Shown here: positions 1 through 8,007 of the stretch, piece after piece
How positions within the stretch are numbered: the stretch's first letter is position 1
Layout of the letters: each line of letters opens with the position of its first letter
Origin: Longilinea arvoryzae
GTDB lineage: Bacteria > Chloroflexota > Anaerolineae > Anaerolineales > Anaerolineaceae
DNA length: 64,000 bases
Assembly (NCBI RefSeq): GCF_001050235.1
Contig: NZ_DF967972.1
Location: forward strand, 3,686,724-3,750,723
Reading direction: 5' to 3'
Notes under the pieces: model-generated
Databases searched by the model: none
Told to the model about the DNA's origin: nothing
The model's input: the letters and a program-made list of their open reading frames with translations, nothing else
Translations under genes and position numbers: made by a program

Positions 1-173
1 ATGCTACGAATAACTGTGCGAGTCTGGCGCAGCGATTGTAAAGCCTGGCGGAACGCATCCTCTGAGTCCAGCCTCTTTTCGATCCGGATGCGCTCGGTCG
101 ACGAGACCTGGTCATCCAGATATGCGGAAAGAAGCTGCCACTCCTTGGGAGAGAGCTGAGTCTTTGGGTTCAT
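1..173 (-). CDS. Putative anti-sigma factor, N-terminal part
   Basis: Only the first 57 codons are inside the window; the C-terminus lies beyond the left edge. The start ATG (171-173) overlaps the stop of the upstream ECF sigma gene in an ATGA arrangement, so the two are translationally coupled. The visible part begins MNPKTQLSPKEWQLLSAYLD and continues with a helical stretch ending in QALQSLRQTR. The 'LSAYLDDQVSSTER' pattern is typical of the cytoplasmic N-terminus of anti-sigma proteins that lack the zinc HxxxCxxC motif. Position directly after a sigma gene supports the role; the membrane and periplasmic parts cannot be checked here. Confidence 0.6.
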   Translation of the reverse strand, partial: MNPKTQLSPKEWQLLSAYLDDQVSSTERIRIEKRLDSEDAFRQALQSLRQTRTVIRS

Positions 174-784
174 GCGCGTTCCTCTAATTTCAGACGAAAG
201 CTCACCGGTAAAAGTTCCCAAAAACCCTGCAAACAATCGCGCATTTTGACCCGCGCCCGGGCCAGGCGGCTCTTCACCGTGCCCAGGGGTTTCCCGGTTG
301 CATCCGAGACTTCCTGATAATCCAGCCCTTCCACATCCACCATGATGACCACCGCCCGGAAATCAACCGGCAGGCCGCTCAGGCAGTGCTGAATGGCGCC
401 TTCGAGTTCACGCTGATCAAGCGCTTGTTCAGGCGTCAGGTTGTGATCGTCGGCCATCCAGTACGGCGATTCGATTTCCTCGTCGTCTTCATCATTGACC
501 GGTTCGAGCGGCGTGGTGGGACGGCGCTTCAGGCGGCGCATTTCGTCGTAACACGTATTGGTCACCATGCGCATGACCCAGGCCTTGAACGAACCACCCC
601 GAAAGGTGTTCATATGCCGGTAGGCCGAGATAAAGGCCAGTTGGGTGGCATCTTCAGCCGATGCTTCGTCATTCAGCATGCGCAGCGCCAGGTTATAGGC
701 TAATTCCTGATAAGCCAGCACCAGACGGTTAAAGCTATTCAGGTCGCCGTGCTGTGCATCCCGAATCAGCGCGACTTCATCCAT
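170..784 (-). CDS. RNA polymerase sigma factor, ECF (sigma-70 group 4)
   Basis: 204 aa, usual ECF length. Region 2 is at about residues 10-80, with the hallmark stretch AEDATQLAFISAYRHMNTFR and the 'FKAWVMRMVTNTCYDEMRR' helix. An acidic linker (about 90-115, NDEDDEEIES) follows, then region 4 (about 125-185) with a helix-turn-helix 'LDYQEVSDATGKPLGTVKSRLARAR'. It directs core RNA polymerase to a dedicated promoter set. It is the second gene of an operon: the DUF3054 gene ends 3 bases upstream and the anti-sigma start overlaps its stop. Its stimulus is unknown. Confidence 0.93.
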   Translation of the reverse strand: MDEVALIRDAQHGDLNSFNRLVLAYQELAYNLALRMLNDEASAEDATQLAFISAYRHMNTFRGGSFKAWVMRMVTNTCYDEMRRLKRRPTTPLEPVNDEDDEEIESPYWMADDHNLTPEQALDQRELEGAIQHCLSGLPVDFRAVVIMVDVEGLDYQEVSDATGKPLGTVKSRLARARVKMRDCLQGFWELLPVSFRLKLEERA

Positions 785-787
785 TTT

Positions 788-1177
788 TTATCCTTGTCTC
801 CCTGAGGCGAAAGCCCAAATCAACCGCCAGATGAAGAATGCCAACATTAATATACCGCCCAACACCAGCGCAAAAACCCAGATGATCGGCCGCCCCAACC
901 ACAGGGAACGTAAAAACACGGCCAGGGGTGTCGCCAGTATCAGCGTTGGAAGAATGCGCCAGACCTGCCAGGGACGGTTCACCACCTGGGGCTGATAAAG
1001 GCCAAACCAGGGCGCAATGAGTCCCCAGGCCAGAACAACCGGCAGAAAAGTGGACATCCAGCGTAAACCCGTCAGGCTCTGGTTGTGGCTTTCGAACCCA
1101 AACAGCGTGATCGCCAACACAACCAGCCCATCGCCGATGACCAACCCGATCAATGTTGACTTCTTCAATGACCGCAT
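788..1177 (-). CDS. DUF3054-like membrane protein
   Basis: 129 aa with four predicted membrane segments (about residues 8-27, 40-60, 75-92, 97-122). The spacing and the short charged termini fit the DUF3054 family of small integral membrane proteins of unknown function; this is a family-level guess from pattern. It is the first gene of the operon with the ECF sigma and anti-sigma genes, so it may be part of the sensed membrane process or simply co-transcribed. A sigma70-like promoter lies directly upstream and leaves almost no 5' leader. Confidence 0.72.
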   Translation of the reverse strand: MRSLKKSTLIGLVIGDGLVVLAITLFGFESHNQSLTGLRWMSTFLPVVLAWGLIAPWFGLYQPQVVNRPWQVWRILPTLILATPLAVFLRSLWLGRPIIWVFALVLGGILMLAFFIWRLIWAFASGRQG

Positions 1178-1186
1178 AACAAGATT

Positions 1187-1215
1187 ATCCTATCTTAATG
1201 CATGCCCAGCGTCAA
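1187..1215 (-). promoter_or_regulatory. Sigma70-type promoter of the DUF3054-sigma operon
   Basis: On the minus strand TTGACG (1210-1215) and TAGGAT (1187-1192) are separated by 17 bases. The predicted transcription start falls about 3 bases before the ATG at 1177, so the mRNA would be nearly leaderless. Confidence 0.5.
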
Positions 1216-1286
1216 GCAATCCTTAATAAGTACGGAGAACGTTTGTCCTTTTGACCAGGTTGTCTGTTTTTCATGGACCAAATGAA

Positions 1287-1315
1287 TTGCAGAATTATCC
1301 AATATGGACTAGACT
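1287..1315 (+). promoter_or_regulatory. Sigma70-type promoter of the DUF429 gene
   Basis: TTGCAG (1287-1292), 17-base spacer, TAGACT (1310-1315). The ATG at 1324 is only 8 bases past the -10 box and no Shine-Dalgarno sequence precedes it, suggesting a leaderless transcript. Confidence 0.45.
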
Positions 1316-1323
1316 AGGCTGAT

Positions 1324-2037
1324 ATGGTCCCGCAACCCACAGTCTTCATTGGAATCGAACCCGGATCGGGGCATAAAGCCTGTGCGATGATGGTCCTGGA
1401 TGAGGAGCAACATATCCAGGCCCAGGGGTGCGGCGACCTTGCGGATGCGCTCGCCTTTGCCGCAGGTGTGAGCAGCGCGGTGGTGGCCATCAATGCCCCG
1501 GCAAAGCTTAACGATATCCGGGGTGGGCGGGCGGCGGAAAAAGAGCTGCTGGCTCAGGGCGCCTGGATCTACCAGACCCCGACTACCCTTAAAGCCTGTC
1601 CGGCCTCGCTGCGCCGCGGCCTCGAGGTGCACCAGGCTCTGGCTGGGATGGGCTACGTTCCCGGACCCGGCGGAGACGCGCCCCGCCAAAAATTTGAAGC
1701 GCCCGCCGACGCCGCCTTCTGGTCGCTGCTCGGGCTGCGGCCTTTCGACCAGACCACCCTCGAAGGCCGCCTGCAGCGCCAGCTCGTGCTGGCCGACGCC
1801 GGCCTGCCTGTTCCGGACGCGATGGATTTTTTCGAAGAGATCACCCGCCACAAGCTGCTGCACGGCCTGCTGCCGTTGGAAGATATCTATCGACCGGAAG
1901 AGCTGAACGCGTTGATGTGCGCCCATGTTGCCTGGTGCAGCGTTTGCCAGCCGGAGAGCGTGAAATTTCTGGGCGATTCTGGCGAAGGTTCGCTTGCGAT
2001 CCCGCTGGCCGTCCAAAAGCAAATTCCACAGCCTTAA
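1324..2037 (+). CDS. DUF429 family protein
   Basis: 237 aa. It starts VFIGIEPGSG and has 'VVAINAPAKL' at about residue 55. A G-x-D/E near the N-terminus followed by an 'AIDAP/AINAP' strand is the pattern of DUF429 proteins, which have an RNase H-like (actin/RuvC-type) fold. The second acidic position is Asn here (INAP rather than IDAP), so a nuclease-type metal site may be weakened. A C-rich 'CAHVAWCSVCQ' stretch lies near residues 198-208. Function of the family is unknown. It is a single-gene unit with its own promoter and probably leaderless. Confidence 0.78.
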   Translation: MVPQPTVFIGIEPGSGHKACAMMVLDEEQHIQAQGCGDLADALAFAAGVSSAVVAINAPAKLNDIRGGRAAEKELLAQGAWIYQTPTTLKACPASLRRGLEVHQALAGMGYVPGPGGDAPRQKFEAPADAAFWSLLGLRPFDQTTLEGRLQRQLVLADAGLPVPDAMDFFEEITRHKLLHGLLPLEDIYRPEELNALMCAHVAWCSVCQPESVKFLGDSGEGSLAIPLAVQKQIPQP

Positions 2038-2056
2038 AACATACTTCCCAATCCAT

Positions 2057-2084
2057 TTGACAATTGTATAAAGTATCTTATAAT
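2057..2084 (+). promoter_or_regulatory. Sigma70 promoter of the UbiA-family gene
   Basis: Consensus TTGACA (2057-2062) and TATAAT (2079-2084) are separated by 16 bases. The gene start at 2140 leaves a leader of about 50 bases with a good ribosome binding site (AGGGAG, 2128-2133). Confidence 0.68.
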
Positions 2085-2139
2085 CTTTTATTGGATAATG
2101 ATCATCTTATTTGTAAGATATAATGATAGGGAGAATCCG

Positions 2140-3129
2140 ATGAATGTGGGAATGTGGTGGAAAGCGCTGCGCGTCATTCCGCGCATCGATCAGGAAGAAT
2201 GGCGGCGCCTGGACGTGGTGGCGCGCTGGCTGATCTCGACTCGCGCGGCCGTGCTGCTGATGACCTTTTTCTCGGCCGCCTTTGCCGGATTGTTTGCCTT
2301 GCGCGACGGACGCTTCGACCTGGGACGTTGGGTGCTGCTGGCATTGGGATTGATCTTCGCCCATGCCACCAACAACCTGGTCAACGACTACACCGATTAC
2401 AAACGCGGCGTCGACAGGGATAATTATTTCCGCACCCAGTACGGGCCGCAGCCCATCGAGCAGGGCCTGATGAGCCAGCGCGAGCTGTTCGCCTACATCG
2501 CCTTCAGCGCCGCCGTCGCCATTGCCGCCGGCATTCCCCTGGTCATCTACGGCGGGACGACCGCCCTGCTTCTGATGGCCGCAGGCGCGTTCTTCGTCCT
2601 GTTCTATACCTGGCCGCTCAAATACATCGGCCTGGGCGAGATTGCCGTGCTGCTCATCTGGGGCCCCTTGATGGTCGGCGGCGGTTATTACGTCATCACC
2701 GGCGCCTGGAACTGGAACGTGGCCCTGGCCAGCCTGGCCTACGCGCTGGGACCCACGACCGTATTGTTCGGCAAGCACATCGACAAGCTGGGCTCCGACC
2801 GGGCCAGGCACATCCATACCCTGCCGGTGCTCATCGGTGAAAAGGCGGCCCGCTATACCGTGCTGGGCATGATCGCCGCCATGTACTTGCTGGTCATCTA
2901 CCTGGTCGCGCGCGGGTTCTTCTCGCCCTTCCTGCTGATCGTGCTGCTGGCGCTGCGGGCGATGCCCAGAGTATGGACCATGTACCGCCGTCCCAAACCG
3001 GCCGAACGCCCGGCCGAATACGCCGCCGACACCTGGCCGCTGTGGTTTTCAGCCATGTCGTTCTACCATAACAAACAGTACGGCGCACTGCTGATGCTGG
3101 GATTGATCCTGGAAGTGATCCTTCTTTAG
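2140..3129 (+). CDS. UbiA-family prenyltransferase
   Basis: 329 aa integral membrane protein. The first Asp-rich motif 'NDYTDYKRGVD' (about residues 103-113) matches the NDxxDxxxD prenyl-diphosphate/Mg2+ site of UbiA enzymes. A second polar loop, 'KHIDKLGSDRARH', lies in the second half where the second Asp motif is expected. Eight to nine hydrophobic helices follow the family pattern. UbiA enzymes attach isoprenoid chains to aromatic acceptors (quinones, hemes, chlorophylls); MenA-like dihydroxynaphthoate prenylation is possible but no menaquinone genes are adjacent. The ATG at 2140 is chosen for its AGGGAG site; an in-frame upstream ATG at 2098 falls close to the promoter. Confidence 0.85.
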   Translation: MNVGMWWKALRVIPRIDQEEWRRLDVVARWLISTRAAVLLMTFFSAAFAGLFALRDGRFDLGRWVLLALGLIFAHATNNLVNDYTDYKRGVDRDNYFRTQYGPQPIEQGLMSQRELFAYIAFSAAVAIAAGIPLVIYGGTTALLLMAAGAFFVLFYTWPLKYIGLGEIAVLLIWGPLMVGGGYYVITGAWNWNVALASLAYALGPTTVLFGKHIDKLGSDRARHIHTLPVLIGEKAARYTVLGMIAAMYLLVIYLVARGFFSPFLLIVLLALRAMPRVWTMYRRPKPAERPAEYAADTWPLWFSAMSFYHNKQYGALLMLGLILEVILL

Positions 3130-3146
3130 GGCAATCTTGTTCGTAG

Positions 3147-3179
3147 GGGCCGGCCTGTGTGCCGGCCCGAATTTTATTT
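3147..3179 (+). terminator. Rho-independent terminator after the UbiA-family gene
   Basis: A perfect GC hairpin GGGCCGGC/GCCGGCCC (3147-3154 and 3161-3168) with a 6-base loop is followed by AATTTTATTT. Confidence 0.6.
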
Positions 3180-3259
3180 GAGATCGCCCACCTGGACAGG
3201 CGGACACGCTCCCCTTACGGAGACAGGTCGTTCACCGCGGTGCTGACAAACGCCCGCCA

Positions 3260-4030
3260 TTACGCGGATTCTGGTTCCACGCGGATCTCCCGCAATTCCA
3301 GGGCCGCGTCCCTAGGCACCGGCAACACCCCCATGCGCAGCCGCCCGTCCGGCGGGAAGGCCATGTACTGGTTGTCGATCCACACCACCAGGCCCAGCGG
3401 CCCGCGCGGCGAAACCGGCGTCGCCAGACACTCGCGCCCATCTACCCGGAAACGCGCTTCGCCCGTCAGCCAATCCAGTTCGTAGGTATGCCATTGGGTC
3501 ACATCCACGTGAATGCGGGCCGAATCTTCGCGAATGACGCGGCGCGCCATCCGGCGTAGCGCGCGCGCCGCCCGCCGCCAGGCCAGCAGCGGCAGCCCCA
3601 GCCCGGCCGGCGCCAGCAGAATGGCCGGGATGCGCGGCGCGGCAAAGGTCTGCGCCACAAAGCCGTGTCCGGGCGTGCCGTCGCGTAGCGTCAGGTAATT
3701 CGGCGGCAGCGAATAGAAGAACCAGGCCGCGTTGGGCAGCACGGGCAGGCGCCGCGCCGTCCCGCCCAGCAGGTTGAAGGCAAACGGATCGTTCCATAGC
3801 CCAAAGCCCCACGTGCCCGCCGCCGATGGCTCAAAGGCCCGCGCGCGCAGGCGCAGACGCAGCGGCGCCCGCCAGCGAAAATCGCGCCGCGCCAGCGGAA
3901 TATAATCATCCACCTGCGCCCAGCGGTAGCGCCGCTCCGTTCCGGCGCGCAGCCGCAGGGTCCAGTTGCCATCGCCTTGTGGCTCCACCTCTCCATCGGG
4001 GCTGATGCGGGATTGCAAATTTGGAATCAT
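3260..4030 (-). CDS. Concanavalin-like (GH16/LamG-fold) domain protein, no signal peptide
   Basis: 256 aa. The C-terminal half has 'WHTYELDWLTGEARFRVDGRE' followed by 'PRGPLGLVVWIDNQYMAF', the beta-strand order seen in GH16-type laminarinases and related lectin-fold domains (W-x-x-Y-x-x-x-W ... F-x-V-D-G). The catalytic ExDxxE signature of GH16 enzymes is not visible, so hydrolase activity is doubtful. No signal peptide is seen. A basic segment (about residues 150-170, 'WRRAARALRRMARRVIR') interrupts the beta-rich sequence. Single gene; GC-rich compared with its AT-rich upstream spacer. Confidence 0.6.
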   Translation of the reverse strand: MIPNLQSRISPDGEVEPQGDGNWTLRLRAGTERRYRWAQVDDYIPLARRDFRWRAPLRLRLRARAFEPSAAGTWGFGLWNDPFAFNLLGGTARRLPVLPNAAWFFYSLPPNYLTLRDGTPGHGFVAQTFAAPRIPAILLAPAGLGLPLLAWRRAARALRRMARRVIREDSARIHVDVTQWHTYELDWLTGEARFRVDGRECLATPVSPRGPLGLVVWIDNQYMAFPPDGRLRMGVLPVPRDAALELREIRVEPESA

Positions 4031-4072
4031 GACTTAAGTGTATCCATGATTGAGAGATCCAACATAATAAAC

Positions 4073-4101
4073 TTGACTATCAGAATTCAATTTATTATGA
4101 T
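4073..4101 (+). promoter_or_regulatory. Candidate sigma70 promoter in the 4031-4274 spacer
   Basis: TTGACT (4073-4078), 17-base spacer, TATGAT (4096-4101). The 244-base AT-rich spacer holds no gene. This promoter would give the beta-propeller gene at 4275 a leader of about 165 bases; no riboswitch-like structure is recognised in it. Confidence 0.5.
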
Positions 4102-4274
4102 AATTGCAATTATTGTGAATGGTCCTCCATAAAGTTTAGTTGATATTGAATTTTGCTTTAGCAATTTACAGGCATTTGTACCACCAACCCGATATCTTTT
4201 TTTTTGCAAATAATGGGCTTTTCCGTCGATAAAGGCTCGATCTCGGAAAGCATTTGTAGCACGGGAGGAAACGC

Positions 4275-5609
4275 ATGAACCGGGGTAGAAACGTTTTGGG
4301 AATCATTCTTGGCATCGTTATCATTTTATTGTTGACGTTTGGAATGGTATCCATCATTCGAGGAATCCTTCCACGGACATCCGATTCCAATACAAGGGTG
4401 AGCCAGTCCGAGGGTACCGCTTATCCGCCGCCGGGAGAAACCAACACGCCACCCGCGCCCACCCTTGCCCGGACGGATGTCTTTCCGTGGGACCTGCCTA
4501 CCAGGACTCCATATCCGATCACGCCTGCGCCGACCCTGACGCTCGTCCCCGGCCCAAGCCCGACTCCACTTCCATTAATCCAACCCGCCAGGGATGCCAG
4601 TGGAAAGATCTATTATTTTACTGGCGAAGACGATAAATCCCAATCGACGATTTATGCCATCGATGTGGATTCGGGTGGGAAAATGAACCCGTCACCTGCA
4701 GTCGTTTCCATAGAGGACTCTCTCAACGACCAAACCATCTTTCCCTCACCTGATGGCGCTCTTGTCGCGATTGTTGGACCCTGGGGAACGGTGAGCATTT
4801 ACAATGTAGAAAAGGGTGAATTTGAGAACACAACTCTACCCCCCGCATCGGGGGAGGGTAAATTTTATAGCTGGTTCCCGGATAGTCGTCGAATATTAAA
4901 TGGTGCGGGTTCCTTGATATTAAAAGATCCTTTTACTACAAACCGTACATATCTGGCAATGCCCGGTTATGGGCAGGTTATTGCTGCGGCTGCATCTCCA
5001 GATGGACGATATGTGGTTTATTCCTTTGACACCGACATCCTTTATCCTAAAGGTTTGTGGATCGTCAACACAAACGGCCAAGACGCCCACCTGCTGGTTG
5101 AGGATATCGAACCCTATAACATCTCCTGGTCGCCGGATTTAAAACGAATCGCATTCTTTTCAGGGAACTGGCAGGTGGTCAACGCGGACGGATCAGATTT
5201 GCGCGAGCTTGCCAAAGGCGTTTTCCTGCCACAGTGTTACTTCCTCCCCGCGCTCTGGTCACCCGATAGCAGTACGCTGGCCGTTGTTACTTCCAAATCC
5301 GGCCAGGCATTCTGCAACGGTTGGTCGGAGAATCTCTTCAAGGATACCAACATCGTGTTGATCGATGTCGCAAGCGGCGAAGCGCGGCCGCTTCTCTCGG
5401 ATGGCAGTTTGGGAAACATCGACCCGGTGTGGTCGCCGGATGGCTCGAAACTGGCGTTTGTAACCAATCGCAACGGCTCACCGGAAATTTGGGTTGTAAA
5501 TAAGGATGGGACTGACCTACAGCAATTGACTCAGAATGATAGGTTCGAACGCTATCCGTTTTGGCGACCGGTGAACGAATCCAATTTCGGGAAGAAACGC
5601 GACGATTGA
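4275..5609 (+). CDS. Membrane-anchored TolB-like beta-propeller protein
   Basis: 444 aa. A single N-terminal membrane helix (about residues 7-30) is followed by a Pro/Thr-rich extracytoplasmic linker (about 50-105, e.g. TPAPTLTLVPGPSPTPLPL) and a WD40/TolB-like propeller. Repeats of the form 'WSPDGSKLAFVTNRNGSPEIW' and 'SWSPDLKRIAFFSG' are typical of PD40 (TolB) blades. Such proteins are extracytoplasmic binding scaffolds; no enzymatic motif is seen. A strong ribosome binding site GGGAGGAA stands 5-6 bases before the ATG. Monocistronic. Confidence 0.82.
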   Translation: MNRGRNVLGIILGIVIILLLTFGMVSIIRGILPRTSDSNTRVSQSEGTAYPPPGETNTPPAPTLARTDVFPWDLPTRTPYPITPAPTLTLVPGPSPTPLPLIQPARDASGKIYYFTGEDDKSQSTIYAIDVDSGGKMNPSPAVVSIEDSLNDQTIFPSPDGALVAIVGPWGTVSIYNVEKGEFENTTLPPASGEGKFYSWFPDSRRILNGAGSLILKDPFTTNRTYLAMPGYGQVIAAAASPDGRYVVYSFDTDILYPKGLWIVNTNGQDAHLLVEDIEPYNISWSPDLKRIAFFSGNWQVVNADGSDLRELAKGVFLPQCYFLPALWSPDSSTLAVVTSKSGQAFCNGWSENLFKDTNIVLIDVASGEARPLLSDGSLGNIDPVWSPDGSKLAFVTNRNGSPEIWVVNKDGTDLQQLTQNDRFERYPFWRPVNESNFGKKRDD

Positions 5610-5633
5610 ATGATTTCCTTTAATTTTGAGTTC

Positions 5634-5661
5634 TTGACATCCACCCGCCACAGCGTATAAT
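5634..5661 (+). promoter_or_regulatory. Sigma70 promoter of serS
   Basis: Consensus TTGACA (5634-5639), 16-base spacer, TATAAT (5656-5661). It places the start of transcription at about 5668, just upstream of the T-box leader. Confidence 0.75.
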
Positions 5662-5667
5662 GCAGAT

Positions 5668-5937
5668 ACATTGTCCCGCCCGGGATCGAGTAACCGGCGC
5701 ACTTTCAGAGAGCCAGCGGTTGGTGCGAGCTGGCAGGTCGCCCGGTGAAATCCACCCCGGCGCTTCCTTCGAAGCGGACAGCCCTCGCAGAGCCGTATTG
5801 ATGGCATAAGAGGACCGGCAGGAACCGTTATCTCCCTAAAGAGGCCTTCCGCGCGTCCACTTCCTCGCGCGGCGGCAAAAGCAGGTGGCACCACGGGCGT
5901 CCCCCCTCGTCCTGCACAGGATTGGGGGGCGTATTTT
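5668..5937 (+). promoter_or_regulatory. T-box leader (tRNA-Ser responsive) with terminator
   Basis: The leader carries T-box landmarks in order: stem I with an AGAGAG-type motif and the GGTGCGAGC bulge (about 5707-5731), a candidate specifier loop GAAA-TCC-A with Ser codon TCC at 5751-5753, and the conserved antiterminator sequence AGGTGGCACCACG (5883-5895). An alternative terminator hairpin, CCCCCC/GGGGGG (5901-5906, 5924-5929) with an inner TCCT/AGGA stem, ends in TATTTTA. Uncharged tRNA-Ser is expected to stabilise the antiterminator and allow serS transcription. The specifier assignment is from sequence context only. Confidence 0.87.
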
Positions 5938-5963
5938 ATGTGCACACCGAAAGGAAGGCCATC

Positions 5964-7238
5964 ATGTTGGATATCAATTTGATTCGTGAAACTCCGGATG
6001 TCGTCCGGGATGCGTTGCGTATGCGCAACATGGACGCGGGCATCGTCGACGAAGTGCAGGCGCTGGATACGAAGCGCCGCGCGCTGCTGGTGGAAGCCGA
6101 AGCGCTGAAAGGCGAGCGCAACAGCGTCTCGAAGGAAATCGGCAAGAGCAAGGACCCGGCTGAGCGCCAGGCCAAGATCGAGGCCATGCGCGGGGTCGGC
6201 GACCGCATCGCCGCGCTGGACGATCAGGTTCGCGAGGTCGAGGAAAACCTGAACAATCTGGTCGCGCACATCCCCAACCTGCCTGATCCGAGCACGCCGC
6301 TCGGCAAGGACGAGCACGAAAATGTGGTGGTGCGCGTGATGGGCGAGCAAAAAGCCTTCGACTTTACGCCCCTGCCGCACTGGGACCTGGGCCTCAAACT
6401 GGGCATCATCGACTTCGATGAAGGCGTCAAGATCACCGGCTCGCGCTTCTACGTCCTCAACGGCGCCGGCGCGCGCCTGGAACGCGCCTTGATCTCCTGG
6501 ATGCTCGACCTGCACACCCGCCAGGGCTATCTGGAGAAATACACACCCTTCATGGTCAAGGCGGATACGCTGTATGCTTCGGGTCAGCTCCCCAAGTTCA
6601 TCGACAACCTGTATCATGACGCCGAAGAAGACTACTGGATGGTGCCGACCGCCGAAGTACCCCTGACCGGCATTCACATCAACGATGTATTCGAAGAAGC
6701 CGCCCTGCCCGTGCGGTACACGGCCTATACGCCCTGCTTCCGGCGCGAGAAAATGAGCGCCGGGCGGGATGTGCGCGGCATCAAGCGCGGCCACCAGTTC
6801 GACAAAGTGGAAATGTATACCTACTGCAAGCCGGAAGAGTCGGAGCATGAGCTGCAAAAGATGCTGGCGGACGCCGAACAGACCTGCCGCGATCTCGGCC
6901 TGACCTATCGCATCGTGCGCCTGTGCACGGGCGACTTGGGCTTCAACGCGCGTATCACTTTCGACGTGGAAGTGTGGGCGCCGGGCTGCGACGAATGGTT
7001 GGAAGTCTCATCCGTCTCGAGCGTGGGTGATTTCCAGGCCCGCCGCGCCAACATCAAGTACCGCCCGGCCGAAGGCGGCAAGACGCGCCTGGTGCACACC
7101 CTCAACGGTTCGGGACTGGGCCTGCCGCGCACGCTCATCGCGGTGCTGGAGAACAATCAGCAGGCCGACGGTTCGATCGTGGTGCCCGAAGTGCTGCGCC
7201 CATGGATGGGCGGCATTGAGGTCATCACCGGTAAATAA
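5964..7238 (+). CDS. serS: Seryl-tRNA synthetase
   Basis: 424 aa, normal bacterial SerRS length. It charges tRNA-Ser with serine in the cytoplasm. The N-terminal coiled-coil arm (about 30-100, '[20 protein letters not shown]') binds the tRNA long variable arm. Class II motifs are visible: motif 2 '[27 protein letters not shown]' (about residues 257-284) and motif 3 '[19 protein letters not shown]' near the C-terminus. The ATG at 5964 follows AAAGGAAGG and gives the standard [11 protein letters not shown] start; an upstream in-frame TTG lies inside the T-box terminator and is rejected. Confidence 0.97.
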   Translation: MLDINLIRETPDVVRDALRMRNMDAGIVDEVQALDTKRRALLVEAEALKGERNSVSKEIGKSKDPAERQAKIEAMRGVGDRIAALDDQVREVEENLNNLVAHIPNLPDPSTPLGKDEHENVVVRVMGEQKAFDFTPLPHWDLGLKLGIIDFDEGVKITGSRFYVLNGAGARLERALISWMLDLHTRQGYLEKYTPFMVKADTLYASGQLPKFIDNLYHDAEEDYWMVPTAEVPLTGIHINDVFEEAALPVRYTAYTPCFRREKMSAGRDVRGIKRGHQFDKVEMYTYCKPEESEHELQKMLADAEQTCRDLGLTYRIVRLCTGDLGFNARITFDVEVWAPGCDEWLEVSSVSSVGDFQARRANIKYRPAEGGKTRLVHTLNGSGLGLPRTLIAVLENNQQADGSIVVPEVLRPWMGGIEVITGK

Positions 7239-7247
7239 GGGCTTCGC

Positions 7248-7748
7248 ATGGAAACCATCGCCCCAATTCTCCTGTTCGTCGTCGTCCTCATCGTCATGGT
7301 GTTGGGCCTGTTCAGCCTGATCATCCCCTTCATTCCCGGGTTGACCATCATCTGGGTGGCCGCGCTGGTCTACGGTCTGATCGACGGATTCAACCTGACG
7401 GCCGGCATCCTGTTCGGAGTCATCACGCTGCTTATGCTGTTCGGCAGCATCGTTGACAATCTGTTGATGGGAGCCGGCGCCAAACAATCCGGCGCGAGCT
7501 GGTTGGCGATCGGCGTCGCTTTGGCAGCCGGTGTGGCCGGCAGCCTGCTCTTCCCACCCTTTGGCGGCCTGGTGTTGACGCTGGTCGGGCTGTTCATGGT
7601 CGAAATCATCCGCCTGCGCGACTGGCGCAAAGCCGGCGCTTCGACCAAGAGCATGGCAATCGGCTGGGGCAAGGCTGTGCTGGCGCGCATGGGCATCGGC
7701 GTGGTGATGATCGGTTTTTATCTGGTCTGGGCCTTCCTGGTCAAATAA
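7248..7748 (+). CDS. DUF456 family membrane protein
   Basis: 166 aa with four to five hydrophobic segments and small-residue-rich helices ('LFSLIIPFIPGLTIIWVAALVYG', 'GSLLFPPFGGLVLTLVGLF'). The 'PxPG' turn and the G-rich paired helices fit DUF456, small glycine-rich membrane proteins of unknown function. It starts 9 bases after serS and is probably co-transcribed from the T-box promoter. Confidence 0.83.
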   Translation: METIAPILLFVVVLIVMVLGLFSLIIPFIPGLTIIWVAALVYGLIDGFNLTAGILFGVITLLMLFGSIVDNLLMGAGAKQSGASWLAIGVALAAGVAGSLLFPPFGGLVLTLVGLFMVEIIRLRDWRKAGASTKSMAIGWGKAVLARMGIGVVMIGFYLVWAFLVK

Positions 7749-7764
7749 AGGATTAAGAGGAGTA

Positions 7765-7992
7765 ACCACGGAGACACGGAGGTCACGGAGAAGAGTTTTT
7801 TATGGAGAGGAAGAGAAAAAAGGTTTTACTTTTCCTCTCCATTTTTACTTACTCCTATTATGCGTCCACTGAAATAGCACCCCAGCGACACATATCACGG
7901 AGATGGAATTTTGCAGAGAAGAAGAGAGAAAATAATTCTCTCTTCTTCTCTATTTTAATATCTCTTCTCCGTGATCTCCGTGTCTCCGTGGT
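7765..7992. repeat. Long palindromic intergenic repeat, copy A
   Basis: Terminal arms at 7765-7795 and 7962-7992 are inverted copies matching at 30 of 31 bases. Each arm holds three 9-base units of the form CACGGAGAC (CCACGGAGA, CACGGAGGT, CACGGAGAA). Between them lie two further hairpins made of purine-rich/pyrimidine-rich arms (GAGAGGAA.../...TTCCTCTC and AGAGAAGAAGAGAG/CTCTCTTCTTCTC). The whole spacer between the DUF456 and PHP genes (convergent) is filled by it. Best-preserved copy of the five in this window. Confidence 0.88.
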
Positions 7993-8007
7993 GAAATCTC
8001 TTCAACC

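Noticed and set aside
5922..5963. In-frame TTG start before serS
   Set aside because: It lies in the terminator stem of the T-box; 5964 has a good ribosome binding site and the conserved start.
5517..6857. Long minus-strand ORF opposite serS (446 codons)
   Set aside because: It is the antisense shadow of serS; its codon pattern is complementary to the real gene and no family is recognised.
7765..7992. Possible CRISPR array at the repeat-rich spacer
   Set aside because: The 9-base units are tandem in inverted arms with no regular spacers, and no cas gene is in the window.
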